A stretch of 64,000 bases of DNA from Brevundimonas lenta. GTDB taxonomy: Bacteria; Pseudomonadota; Alphaproteobacteria; Caulobacterales; Caulobacteraceae. Position numbers and translations under genes: made by a program. The stretch covers positions 62,001-126,000 of the forward strand of contig NZ_JACIDM010000002.1 of the NCBI RefSeq assembly GCF_014196335.1. Reading direction: 5' to 3'. Shown here in pieces: positions 1 to 7,406 of this stretch (position 1 is its first letter; each line of letters starts with the position of its first letter). A model generated the notes under the pieces. The model was given only the letters and a program-made list of their open reading frames with translations, did no database searches and had not been told where the DNA came from.

Positions 1-1108
1 CCACCTGCGGCAGGAACATCTTGCCCGAGCCGAACAGATCGCCGACGACGTTCATCCCGTCCATCAGCGGGCCTTCGATGACGTGCAGCGGGCGTTCGAC
101 CGACAGCCGCGCCTCCTCGGTGTCGGCCTCGATCCAGTCGGTGATGCCGTTGACCAGGGCGTGCTCGATGCGTTTGCCGACCGGGGCGTCGCGCCACTTC
201 AGGTCCACGACCCGCGCCGCGCCCTTCTCGCCCTTGTAGTCGGGCGCCATGTCCACCAGCCGCTCGGTGTTGGACACGTTTGTCCGCTGCGGCCGGTTCA
301 GGATCACGTCCTCGACCGCCTCGCGCAGCTTCGGATCGATGTCGTCATAGACCGGCAGGTCGCCGGCGTTGACGATGCCCATGTCCATGCCCGCCTGGAT
401 GGCGTGGTACAGGAAGACCGAGTGGATCGCCCGCCGGACCGGCTCGTTGCCGCGGAAGCTGAACGACACGTTCGACACCCCGCCCGACACGCGGGCGAAG
501 GGCAGGGTCGCCTTGATCGCGCGCGTCGCCTCGATGAAGTCGACGGCGTAGTTGTCGTGCTCCTCGATCCCCGTCGCCACGGCGAAGATGTTGGGATCGA
601 AGATGATGTCCTCGGGCGGGAAGCCGACCTCGTCCACCAGGATGCGATAGGCGCGGGTGCAGATCTCGATCTTGCGCGCGGCGGTGTCGGCCTGGCCGAT
701 CTCGTCGAAGGCCATGACCACCACGGCGGCCCCGTAGCGCAGACATTTGACGGCCTGTTCGCGGAACTCCGCCTCGCCGGCCTTCATCGAAATCGAGTTC
801 ACGATCGGCTTGCCCTGGACGCATTTCAGGCCGGCCTCGATCACCTCCCATTTGGAGGAGTCGATCATCACCGGCACGCGGGCGATGTCCGGTTCGGCCG
901 CGATCAGGTTCAGGAAGGTCCGCATGGCGACGACGCCGTCCAGCAGGCCCTCATCCATGTTGATGTCGATGACCGAGGCGCCCGCCTCGACCTGCTGCCG
1001 CGCCACGGCCAACGCCCCGGCATAGTCGCCCTCGACCACCAGCTTGCGGAATTTGGCCGAGCCGGTGACGTTGGTCCGCTCGCCGACGTTGATGAAGGTG
1101 GGACGCAT
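1..1108 (-). CDS. metH: Methionine synthase MetH, C-terminal part (pterin and B12 domains), partial
   Basis: This gene transfers the methyl group of methyltetrahydrofolate to cob(I)alamin and on to homocysteine. The reverse strand opens with [20 protein letters not shown], the usual beginning of the pterin-binding domain of MetH. The domain continues with [18 protein letters not shown] and [10 protein letters not shown]. After about 330 residues comes the helical cap of the cobalamin domain ([19 protein letters not shown], then GKMFLPQ), where the left edge cuts the gene. The start ATG at 1108 overlaps the stop of the upstream gene as TGATG. The homocysteine-binding domain is encoded separately at 2255..3322, so MetH is a two-polypeptide enzyme here. 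Split MetH is known in Caulobacterales and some other alphaproteobacteria. The B12-binding His motif and the activation domain lie outside the window. Confidence 0.95.
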   Translation of the reverse strand, partial: MRPTFINVGERTNVTGSAKFRKLVVEGDYAGALAVARQQVEAGASVIDINMDEGLLDGVVAMRTFLNLIAAEPDIARVPVMIDSSKWEVIEAGLKCVQGKPIVNSISMKAGEAEFREQAVKCLRYGAAVVVMAFDEIGQADTAARKIEICTRAYRILVDEVGFPPEDIIFDPNIFAVATGIEEHDNYAVDFIEATRAIKATLPFARVSGGVSNVSFSFRGNEPVRRAIHSVFLYHAIQAGMDMGIVNAGDLPVYDDIDPKLREAVEDVILNRPQRTNVSNTERLVDMAPDYKGEKGAARVVDLKWRDAPVGKRIEHALVNGITDWIEADTEEARLSVERPLHVIEGPLMDGMNVVGDLFGSGKMFLPQV

Positions 1109-1566
1109 CAGGCGGACTCGTTCAACAGAACAGGCAGCCGACTGCGCCGCCACAGGCTTTTCCTGATCGACCGGGCACGACGCCATGACGTGATGGACAC
1201 GGCCGTGGTCGTAACAGCTTCCTTGAAGCCCCGGCTGGCCAGGAAAACCCACGAGCGGGTCGGATAGCCGTTTGGTCCGGTTAGAGAGACGCCTCGGCCA
1301 GCCACAACCGCATCGCAAAGAGCGAGCGCCCGTTCCACATCACGCTCGTTCCGCAGTGGCTCGAAGTCTAGCCCTTGGCCGCTGCTGATCCGCAATTCGA
1401 AACTGCCGATGCCTGCGTCGAGGAGAGACATGTCCTCTCCTTCGCCGAGTCTCAGAAGAATGGCCTTCTCGGACTCATGGTTGATTGCGCAGACAGGATG
1501 TTTGTCGACGAACCGCCTCGCTTCTTCCCGGAAGCGCTGGAACGCATTGATTTCCGAATTGGGCAT
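1108..1566 (-). CDS. Hypothetical protein between the two metH halves
   Basis: I do not recognise this 152-residue protein. It begins [19 protein letters not shown], has a middle section rich in Glu, Asp and Leu, and ends with an Arg/Ser-rich tail ([18 protein letters not shown]). I see no signal peptide, membrane segment or metal-binding motif. The ATG at 1566 overlaps the stop of the methyltransferase gene as TGATG. Its own stop overlaps the start of the C-terminal metH gene in the same way, which argues that it is really translated. A GTG one codon upstream (1569) is the alternative start. Its position inside the methionine operon suggests a role near MetH, but that is inference only. Confidence 0.6.
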   Translation of the reverse strand: MPNSEINAFQRFREEARRFVDKHPVCAINHESEKAILLRLGEGEDMSLLDAGIGSFELRISSGQGLDFEPLRNERDVERALALCDAVVAGRGVSLTGPNGYPTRSWVFLASRGFKEAVTTTAVSITSWRRARSIRKSLWRRSRLPVLLNESA

Positions 1567-2258
1567 CACGCGTAGGCCACCCAGCCGTGCCAGTTCATGG
1601 CGTGATAGAAATGCTCAATGTCGCCGAAGCCGGCTTCGGCCAGCAGGGCCTCGTCGCGGGCTGCGGTCGCCAGGCCGGGATTGCCGCGATGGCTGGCCCG
1701 GGCGTTCTTCAGCGTCTCCGGATCGACGCCGTTGGCCGCCGCGAAGGCGACGTAGCGGTCCATGTTGCGGTCGAACTGCGGATTGTCGGCGCTGTCGCAG
1801 CGATCGACCAGGACGAAGGGCGCGCCCGGCTTCAGGCGGCGGCGGATGTCCTTGAGCGTCGCCAGCTTCGCGCCGTCGTCGGGCAGGATGCCAAGCACCA
1901 GGATCATGGTCGCGCCGTCGAAGGGACCCGCAGGCGCCGCTTCGACGCCGCCCTCGATCAGCTCGACGCGCCGCATCGTCTCCTCGCCGAGGATGTGGCG
2001 GGCGAGATCGAGCATTTTTCCGGCAGGATCAACGCCGGTGAACCGCCAGTCGGGGCCGGCCTTGGCCAGCGCCTGGGTGTCCAGTCCGCCGCCGGCGCCG
2101 ACGACCAGCACATGGCCGTCGTGCGGCATGCGCTCGGCCAGCAGGATGCCCGCCATCTGCAGCACGCCGGGTTGACCCGGCATGAAGGCGCGCGGGCCCT
2201 TCTCGACGTATCCGGCGACGAACCCGGGATCGGCGAAGTTGAAGGCGGGCTTGGTCAC
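1566..2258 (-). CDS. Class I SAM-dependent methyltransferase in the met operon
   Basis: The 230-residue protein has a Rossmann-type methyltransferase fold. Motif I is [16 protein letters not shown], followed by an acidic residue in [15 protein letters not shown] and the motif IV/V region [11 protein letters not shown]. The C-terminal region includes [15 protein letters not shown] chose GTG at 2258 because it overlaps the stop of the upstream metH half and because the reading frame upstream of it is Arg/Gly-rich shadow sequence. The substrate cannot be told from sequence. Sitting between the two halves of methionine synthase, it would use the SAM that the pathway regenerates. The residues between motifs I and IV look intact, so I expect an active enzyme. 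Confidence 0.8.
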   Translation of the reverse strand: MTKPAFNFADPGFVAGYVEKGPRAFMPGQPGVLQMAGILLAERMPHDGHVLVVGAGGGLDTQALAKAGPDWRFTGVDPAGKMLDLARHILGEETMRRVELIEGGVEAAPAGPFDGATMILVLGILPDDGAKLATLKDIRRRLKPGAPFVLVDRCDSADNPQFDRNMDRYVAFAAANGVDPETLKNARASHRGNPGLATAARDEALLAEAGFGDIEHFYHAMNWHGWVAYA

Positions 2259-3322
2259 GCCACCAGCTCGAATGGTTCCAGACCCGACAGACGCATAGCC
2301 GTGGGCCGCTCCGGGATCGCCCGCGGCGTCACGCCCGCCACCTCTTCCGCTACGTGCCGGATGTGCTCCGGCGTGGTGCCGCAACAGCCGCCGACGATGT
2401 TGACCAGGCCGGACTTCGCCCACTCCTCGATGAAGTGCGCGGTCTCGTGCGGTTGCTCGTCGTACTGGCCCATGGCGTTGGGCAGGCCGGCGTTGGGGTA
2501 GGCGGCGACGAGGGTGTCGGCGACGCGGGCGAGCTCGGCGATGAACGGCCGCATCAGCTCGCCGCCCAGGGCGCAGTTGAAGCCCACGGCGAACGGCTTG
2601 GCGTGGCGCACGCTGTGCCAGAAGGCCTCGGCCGTCTGCCCCGACAGGGTCCGCCCCGACCGGTCTACGATGGTGCCCGAAATCCAGATCGGCAGGGCCT
2701 CCAGCCCCTCGTCCTGAAGGTCCAGGATGGCCTTGATCGCCGCCTTGCAGTTCAGCGTGTCGGTGATGGTTTCGATCAGATACAGGTCGACCCCGCCCTC
2801 GTGCAGGGCCAGCACCTGCTGGCGATAGGCCTCATAGACCTGGTCGAAGGTCACCAGCCGCGCGCCGGGATCGTTCACGTCCGACGACATCGACAGCATC
2901 TTGTTCAGCGGCCCGATGGCTCCGGCCACGAAGCGCGGCTTGTGCGGCTCCTTCGCGGTCCAGCGGTCGGCTTCGGCCCGGGCGAGTTGAGCGCCGGCCA
3001 GGTTCAGGTCGAACACGTCCTGCGGCGCCAGGCTGTAGTCTTCCTGGGCGATCGTCGTGGCCGAGAAGGTGTTGGTCTCGGTGATGTCGGCGCCGGCGGC
3101 GAAATACTGGTCGTGCAGGTCGGAGATGACGTCCGGCCGGGTCAGGCACAGGATGTCGTTATTGCCCTTCATCTGCACCGGATGGTCGGCGAAGCGCGCG
3201 CCGCGGAACTCGGCCTCCGACAGCTCGCGGCGCTGGATCATCACGCCCCAGCTGCCGTCCAGCACGAGGATGCGCTCCTTCGCGGCCTGATGCAGCGCGG
3301 CAATGCGGTCGGCGCGGCTCAT
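2255..3322 (-). CDS. metH: Methionine synthase, homocysteine-binding N-terminal part
   Basis: This 355-residue protein is the homocysteine S-methyltransferase domain of cobalamin-dependent methionine synthase as a stand-alone chain. It has the early [19 protein letters not shown] segment and the zinc-binding cysteines in [10 protein letters not shown] and [14 protein letters not shown]. It works together with the pterin/B12 chain encoded at 1..1108. The ATG at 3322 overlaps the metF stop as ATGA, and its own stop overlaps the GTG of the methyltransferase gene. The chain ends right after the barrel ([10 protein letters not shown]), where full-length MetH would continue into the pterin domain. 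The same gene name is used for both halves. Confidence 0.95.
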   Translation of the reverse strand: MSRADRIAALHQAAKERILVLDGSWGVMIQRRELSEAEFRGARFADHPVQMKGNNDILCLTRPDVISDLHDQYFAAGADITETNTFSATTIAQEDYSLAPQDVFDLNLAGAQLARAEADRWTAKEPHKPRFVAGAIGPLNKMLSMSSDVNDPGARLVTFDQVYEAYRQQVLALHEGGVDLYLIETITDTLNCKAAIKAILDLQDEGLEALPIWISGTIVDRSGRTLSGQTAEAFWHSVRHAKPFAVGFNCALGGELMRPFIAELARVADTLVAAYPNAGLPNAMGQYDEQPHETAHFIEEWAKSGLVNIVGGCCGTTPEHIRHVAEEVAGVTPRAIPERPTAMRLSGLEPFELVA

Positions 3323-4272
3323 GCTTCGGCCTTCTGCTCACGCACGCCCAGCACCCGGCAGATGGCGTAGACCAGATCGGCCCGGTTCAGGGTGTAGAAG
3401 TGGAAGTCGGCGAAGCCTTCCTCCTGCAGCCGCGCACAGGTCTCGGCGGCCACGGAGGCGGCGATCAGCTTGCGGGTCTCCGGATCGTCGTCCAGCCCGT
3501 CGAAATGCGCCGCCAGCCAGCCTGGCACCGCCGCGCCGCAGGTCGCGGACATCCGCTTCAGCCCGGCGAAATTGGTCACCGGCATAATGCCCGGGATCAG
3601 GGGAACCTCGACCCCCGCCGCGCGCACCCGGTCGCGGAAGCGCAGGAAGGCGTCGATGTCGAAGAAGAACTGGCTGATCGCCCGCGTCGCCCCGGCGTCG
3701 ACCTTGGCCTTCAGCACGTCGGTGTCGTGGGCCGCCGACGGGCTTTCCGGATGGCCTTCGGGGTAGCAGCCGACGCTGATCTCGAACCCGCCCCGGCGCG
3801 CCACCGCGGCCGTCAGTTCGGTGGCGTTGGCGTAGCCGTCGGCGCGCGGCGCATAGACCCCGCCGATGCCGTTGCTGCCCGGCGGATCGCCGCGCAGGGC
3901 CACGATGTGGCGCACCCCGGCGGCGTGATAGCCGTCGATCACCGCGTCGACCTCGTCGCGACTGGCCTCGACGCAGGTCAGGTGCGCGGCCGGCGTCAGC
4001 GAGGTCTCGCCCAGAATGCGCTGCACGGTGCGGTGCGTACGTTCCCGCGTCGATCCGCCGGCGCCGTAGGTCACCGAGACGAAGTCCGGCTGCAGCGGGG
4101 CCAGTCGGGTGACCGCCTTCCACAGATTGGCTTCGGCCTCGTCGGTCTTTGGCGGGAAGAATTCGAACGAGACGCGCGGGCGCGAGGCGTCCTGTCCGGC
4201 GCGGGCCACGGGACCCAGCGGCGACAGCAGCAGGGCGCGGGCTTCGGCGAGGCTGAGGGCAGGGGCGGTCAT
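3319..4272 (-). CDS. metF: Methylenetetrahydrofolate reductase
   Basis: MetF reduces 5,10-methylene-THF to 5-methyl-THF, the methyl donor for methionine synthase. The 317-residue protein shows the family signatures VSFEFFPPKTDEAEANLW, FVSVTYGAGGSTRERT, HIVALRGDPP, ISVGCYPEGHPES and AISQFFFDIDAFLRF, spread over one FAD-binding barrel of normal length. The start ATG at 4272 overlaps the stop of the ArsR-type regulator gene as ATGA. The open frame upstream of it is out-of-frame shadow sequence. It is second in the methionine operon, so its expression is probably tied to the regulator encoded just before it. Confidence 0.96.
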   Translation of the reverse strand: MTAPALSLAEARALLLSPLGPVARAGQDASRPRVSFEFFPPKTDEAEANLWKAVTRLAPLQPDFVSVTYGAGGSTRERTHRTVQRILGETSLTPAAHLTCVEASRDEVDAVIDGYHAAGVRHIVALRGDPPGSNGIGGVYAPRADGYANATELTAAVARRGGFEISVGCYPEGHPESPSAAHDTDVLKAKVDAGATRAISQFFFDIDAFLRFRDRVRAAGVEVPLIPGIMPVTNFAGLKRMSATCGAAVPGWLAAHFDGLDDDPETRKLIAASVAAETCARLQEEGFADFHFYTLNRADLVYAICRVLGVREQKAEA

Positions 4273-5231
4273 GCCGCGCTCGCTTCGGCGACGGAGGGGC
4301 GTTCGGCGGTCCAGATCGACACGGTCAGGCCTTCGGTGTCCGGGGGCAGGGCGACCGGCTCGCTCGGTTTGAGTCCCGCCTCGCCCAGCCAGCGCCGCAT
4401 CTCGTCGTCGGCGAAGCCCAGCCGCCGGTGCTGATGCTCCTCGCGCAGGTGCTCCAGCGCGTGGGGGGCGAAGTCGACGATCAGCAGCCGTCCGCCCGGC
4501 GCCACCAGTCGCGCGGCCTCGGCGACGGCGGAGGCGGGATCGGCGAGGTAGTGCAGCACCTGGTGCACCAGCACCAGGTCGGCGCTGTGTTGCGGCAGGC
4601 GGGTGGAGAAGATGTCCCCGTGGCGCAGTTCGACCTTGTCCAGGCCCGCCCGGGCGACGTTGGTGCGGGCGATGTTGAGCATGTTCTGGCTGAGATCCAG
4701 CCCCACCGACATGCGCGCCTTCTTGCCCAGCAGGGTCAGCATCCGGCCGGATCCTGTGCCCAGATCGACCACCCGTTCGAACGGCCCGTCGCCCGCCGCC
4801 TCCAGGATCGCCGCCTCGACCGCCGTCTCGCAGACGTACAGCGACCGGATACGGTCCCACTGCGGCGCGACGCGCTCGAAATAGGCGCTGGCGGCGGCCT
4901 CGCGGTCGCGGCGCACGTCGTCCAGGCGGCGGTCATCCGCCTCGCCGGCGGCGTCGTCCAGCAGGTCCAGAACCGTGTCGATCAGCCGTCGCGCGGGCAG
5001 GTCGGACGACAGCCGGTAGAAGACGCGGGCGCCGTCGGGAAACCGCTCGATCAGACCGGCGTCGACCATCAGCTTCAGGTGGCGCGAAACCCGCGGCTGG
5101 CTCTGCTCCAGAATCCGCGACAGCTCCATCACCGACAGTTCGTCGCCGGCCAGCAGTGAGAGGACCCGCAAACGGGTGGGTTCGCCCACGGCGCGGAGGG
5201 CCTCGACGGTCTGGTCAGCGTTGAACGACAT
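4269..5231 (-). CDS. ArsR-family regulator fused to a SAM-dependent methyltransferase domain (SahR-like)
   Basis: The 320-residue protein has an N-terminal winged helix of the ArsR family (residues about 8-85: GEPTRLRVLSLLAGDELSVM, then QSQPRVSRHLKLMVDAGLIE). A class I methyltransferase domain follows, with motif I VVDLGTGSGRMLTLL and VGLDLSQNMLNIARTN. It lacks the cysteine cluster of arsenic-sensing ArsR. In alphaproteobacteria, proteins of this architecture that head metF/metH operons are thought to sense S-adenosylhomocysteine (SahR). That assignment is from family knowledge and context. The ATG at 5231 lies inside a perfect palindrome, and the AAGGA just before it is very close. A TTG at 5267 is an alternative start. 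Confidence 0.85.
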   Translation of the reverse strand: MSFNADQTVEALRAVGEPTRLRVLSLLAGDELSVMELSRILEQSQPRVSRHLKLMVDAGLIERFPDGARVFYRLSSDLPARRLIDTVLDLLDDAAGEADDRRLDDVRRDREAAASAYFERVAPQWDRIRSLYVCETAVEAAILEAAGDGPFERVVDLGTGSGRMLTLLGKKARMSVGLDLSQNMLNIARTNVARAGLDKVELRHGDIFSTRLPQHSADLVLVHQVLHYLADPASAVAEAARLVAPGGRLLIVDFAPHALEHLREEHQHRRLGFADDEMRRWLGEAGLKPSEPVALPPDTEGLTVSIWTAERPSVAEASAA

Positions 5232-5255
5232 ATCCTTATATAAGGATATCCTTAT
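5230..5255. promoter_or_regulatory. Overlapping palindromic operator of the methionine operon
   Basis: Positions 5230-5249 form a perfect 20-bp palindrome with half-site ATAAGGATAT. A second perfect palindrome of 16 bp (5240-5255) shares its right half, so three half-sites stand in a row. The element covers the start codon and leader of the ArsR-type regulator gene and is the most A+T-rich stretch nearby. The natural reading is an autoregulatory operator for two overlapping dimers controlling the whole met operon. The EF-hand gene on the other strand starts about 80 bp away and could share the control. Confidence 0.75.
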
Positions 5256-5333
5256 GTGATCAGGCAAGGAAAAAGCGCTGGTCAGCCGCCGGATCCGGGA
5301 ACAATCTGCGTTTCATCAGCCACCCTGCATGGC

Positions 5334-5840
5334 ATGCCTCTGATGACCCTTCGCCAGACCCTGTCGGCCGCCTCCGCGGCGGTGCTTCTCTCCGCGCTCT
5401 CCGGCGCTGCGCTGGCGCAGACCCCGCCACCGGGCGCGGCGCCGCAGCAGCAACGCGGCGGTATGGGCCTGCCTCGCACCAGCGACGAGGTGCAGCCGTG
5501 GGCGGATCGCCTGTTCGGCCGCCTGGACGCCAATCAGGACGGCGCCATCACCGGCGACGAACTGGCCTTCCTGAGCCAGGGCGAGGTCGCCTCGCGCGGC
5601 GGCTCGCGCATCCGCGCCATGGTCTCGCAGTCGGACTCCAGCCGTGACGCGCGGGTCAGCCAGGAGGAGCTGAGCGCCGGGGCCGCCCGGACCTTCGCGC
5701 GCATGGACGTCAACGGCGACGGCCGCCTGTCGGACGACGAACTGCCCCAGGCCCCGCGGCCGGCGCAGGTGCAGATGCCCCCCATGCCTTCGGCCGATCC
5801 CATGCCCATGCCGACGCCGGACGCGCCCGGCGGGCGCTAG
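5334..5840 (+). CDS. Secreted EF-hand calcium-binding protein
   Basis: This 168-residue protein has an N-terminal Sec signal (TLRQTLSAASAAVLLSALSG, cleavage probably after ALAQ). It then has two clear EF-hand loops, DANQDGAITGDE and DVNGDGRLSDDE, with a degenerate loop between them (SDSSRDARVSQEE). A Pro/Met-rich tail follows. It is probably periplasmic and calcium binding; no enzyme domain is visible. The ATG at 5334 or the one at 5343 could be the start, and no good Shine-Dalgarno is present before either. Its stop shares the tetranucleotide CTAG with the stop of the convergent dehydrogenase gene. Confidence 0.85.
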   Translation: MPLMTLRQTLSAASAAVLLSALSGAALAQTPPPGAAPQQQRGGMGLPRTSDEVQPWADRLFGRLDANQDGAITGDELAFLSQGEVASRGGSRIRAMVSQSDSSRDARVSQEELSAGAARTFARMDVNGDGRLSDDELPQAPRPAQVQMPPMPSADPMPMPTPDAPGGR

Positions 5841-6766
5841 TCCGGAACAGGCGTCTTCAGCGGCTCGTCGGCGAAGGCCGCCTGCAGGTTCTGCATCAGC
5901 AGCACCAGCATGCCCTGCACCGCCTCGGTCGTCGCCCCGCCGGTATGCGGCGTCAGCACGGTGTTCGGCACGTCGGCCCAGCGCGCCGGATCGGTCGGCT
6001 CATCCTCGAACACGTCGAGCGCGGCCTGGCCCAGCCGGCCGTCCTTCAGCGCCGCGATCAGCGCCGTCTCGTCGACCAGCTGACCCCGCGCGACGTTCAC
6101 CAGCAGGCCCTGAGGCCCCAGCGCCTCGATGACGGCCTTCGAGATCAGCCCGCGATTGCTCTCGTCGGCCCGGCAGGCGACGACCAGAATGTCGTTGTCG
6201 CGCGCCAGATCCAGCAGCGACGCGGCCCGCGGCCAGTCCGCCGCCTTGTCGCGCGGTCCCCACCACTGCACCGGCATGCGCAGCGCCTGCGCCCGCCGGG
6301 CGACCGCCTCGCCGATGGCCCCCAGGCCCACGACGCCCAGCCGCTGATCCTTCAGCGACGGCGTGATCAGTTTCGAGTCCGGCGTCCACGCGCCCGCACG
6401 CAGGGCCCGGTCGCCCGCCGCGATCCCGCGCCGCGCCGCCAGCACCAGGCCGATGGCGTGATCGGCGACGTCCTCGTGATTGACCCCGGGGGCATGGGTG
6501 ACCGGCAGCCCGCGCGCGCGGCACCAGTCGACGTCGATCCCGTCATAGCCCGAGGTGAAACAGGCGATCAGCGACAGGTTCGGCAGGCTCTCGATCAGGT
6601 GCTTGTCCAGCGGGAACTCGCCCGCCACCACCAGCGCCCGGATATCGTGCGCCGCCTCCACCGGCGGCCCTTCCCAGAACCGGTACACGTCGTACGTCCC
6701 TTCGAGAAAGGCCGTCAGGGGCGCCAGGTGGCGCTGCATGATGAGCAGGGCAGGGCGGGAGGTCAT
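5837..6766 (-). CDS. D-isomer-specific 2-hydroxyacid dehydrogenase (hydroxypyruvate/glyoxylate reductase type)
   Basis: The protein of about 309 residues is a NAD(P)-dependent 2-hydroxyacid dehydrogenase. It shows the nucleotide-binding GVVGLGAIGEAVARRAQAL and the catalytic Arg in LVNVARGQLVDE. The catalytic Glu is in ALDVFEDEPTDP and the His in VLTPHTGGATTEAV. The early ACFTSGYDGIDVDWCRARG segment fits the substrate domain. It most resembles the GhrB/GyaR group that reduces hydroxypyruvate or glyoxylate, but the exact substrate is not settled by sequence. The start is ATG 6766 or ATG 6781, and neither has a strong ribosome binding site. Confidence 0.9.
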   Translation of the reverse strand: MTSRPALLIMQRHLAPLTAFLEGTYDVYRFWEGPPVEAAHDIRALVVAGEFPLDKHLIESLPNLSLIACFTSGYDGIDVDWCRARGLPVTHAPGVNHEDVADHAIGLVLAARRGIAAGDRALRAGAWTPDSKLITPSLKDQRLGVVGLGAIGEAVARRAQALRMPVQWWGPRDKAADWPRAASLLDLARDNDILVVACRADESNRGLISKAVIEALGPQGLLVNVARGQLVDETALIAALKDGRLGQAALDVFEDEPTDPARWADVPNTVLTPHTGGATTEAVQGMLVLLMQNLQAAFADEPLKTPVPD

Positions 6767-6913
6767 GCGGGGACTGTACATCAGGCCCGCCCGCCCGCGC
6801 GAGCGGCGGTTAGCGTACGTCTCCGCACAATCCAGGGTCCCACTCCGGTCTTCACCCGATGGAGTGCCGGCCCGCGCCCGGGCACCTCATGCATGATGAG
6901 AGGAGCCTCCCCC

Positions 6914-7378
6914 ATGAAAACCATTGCTCTCGTATCCGTCGCCTCGGTCGCCCTCTTCGCGGCCGCCTGCACGCCTTCGCAGACGCCGGGGTCCTTCGGC
7001 TCGAGCGAAACGATGCGCGCGCAGCCGGTGTCCTTCGGCGAGGTGGTCAGCGTCCGGGCGGTCGACATCCGTCCCGGCCAGACCCGTGTCGGCACGACGA
7101 CCGGCGCGATCCTCGGCGGTCTCGCCGGATCGCAGATCGGCAGCGGCACGGCCGCCAACACCGCAGGCGCCGTGGCGGGCGGCGTCGCCGGCGCCGCCGT
7201 CGGCAGCGCGATGCAGGGGTCGCAGAACACCAGCGGCGTCGAACTGGTCGTGGAACTCGACAACAACCAGACCATCGCCGTGGTTCAGCCCGGCGACGTG
7301 CGTGATTTCCGTCCTGGCGACCGGGTTCGCGTCACCGGGGCGCACGGCAACACCCGCGTGGTGCGCGATAGCCGCTGA
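6914..7378 (+). CDS. Glycine-zipper outer membrane lipoprotein (SlyB/PcP-like)
   Basis: This 154-residue lipoprotein has signal peptide MKTIALVSVASVALFAAAC with the lipidated Cys at residue 19. The central glycine-zipper hairpin (TTTGAILGGLAGSQIGSG and TAGAVAGGVAGAAVGSAM) is the two-helix membrane motif of the SlyB/Rickettsia 17-kDa antigen family. A small beta-rich C-terminal domain follows (ELVVELDNNQTIAVVQPGD). The family sits in the outer membrane and affects envelope integrity. A clear GAGGAG lies 8-10 nt before ATG 6914. It is convergent with the RTX gene. Confidence 0.88.
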   Translation: MKTIALVSVASVALFAAACTPSQTPGSFGSSETMRAQPVSFGEVVSVRAVDIRPGQTRVGTTTGAILGGLAGSQIGSGTAANTAGAVAGGVAGAAVGSAMQGSQNTSGVELVVELDNNQTIAVVQPGDVRDFRPGDRVRVTGAHGNTRVVRDSR

Positions 7379-7406
7379 CCGGGCGGCCCCGCGGCGCCCT
7401 CACGCG

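Noticed and set aside
2354..3370. Plus-strand open frame opposite the homocysteine half of metH
   Set aside because: Antisense shadow. The minus-strand frame carries the zinc-binding cysteines and overlaps its neighbours as an operon gene.
4269..5267. TTG 5267 as the start of the ArsR-type regulator
   Set aside because: It would add 12 residues encoded by the palindrome itself. ATG 5231 fits the ArsR domain better, although I cannot exclude the longer form.
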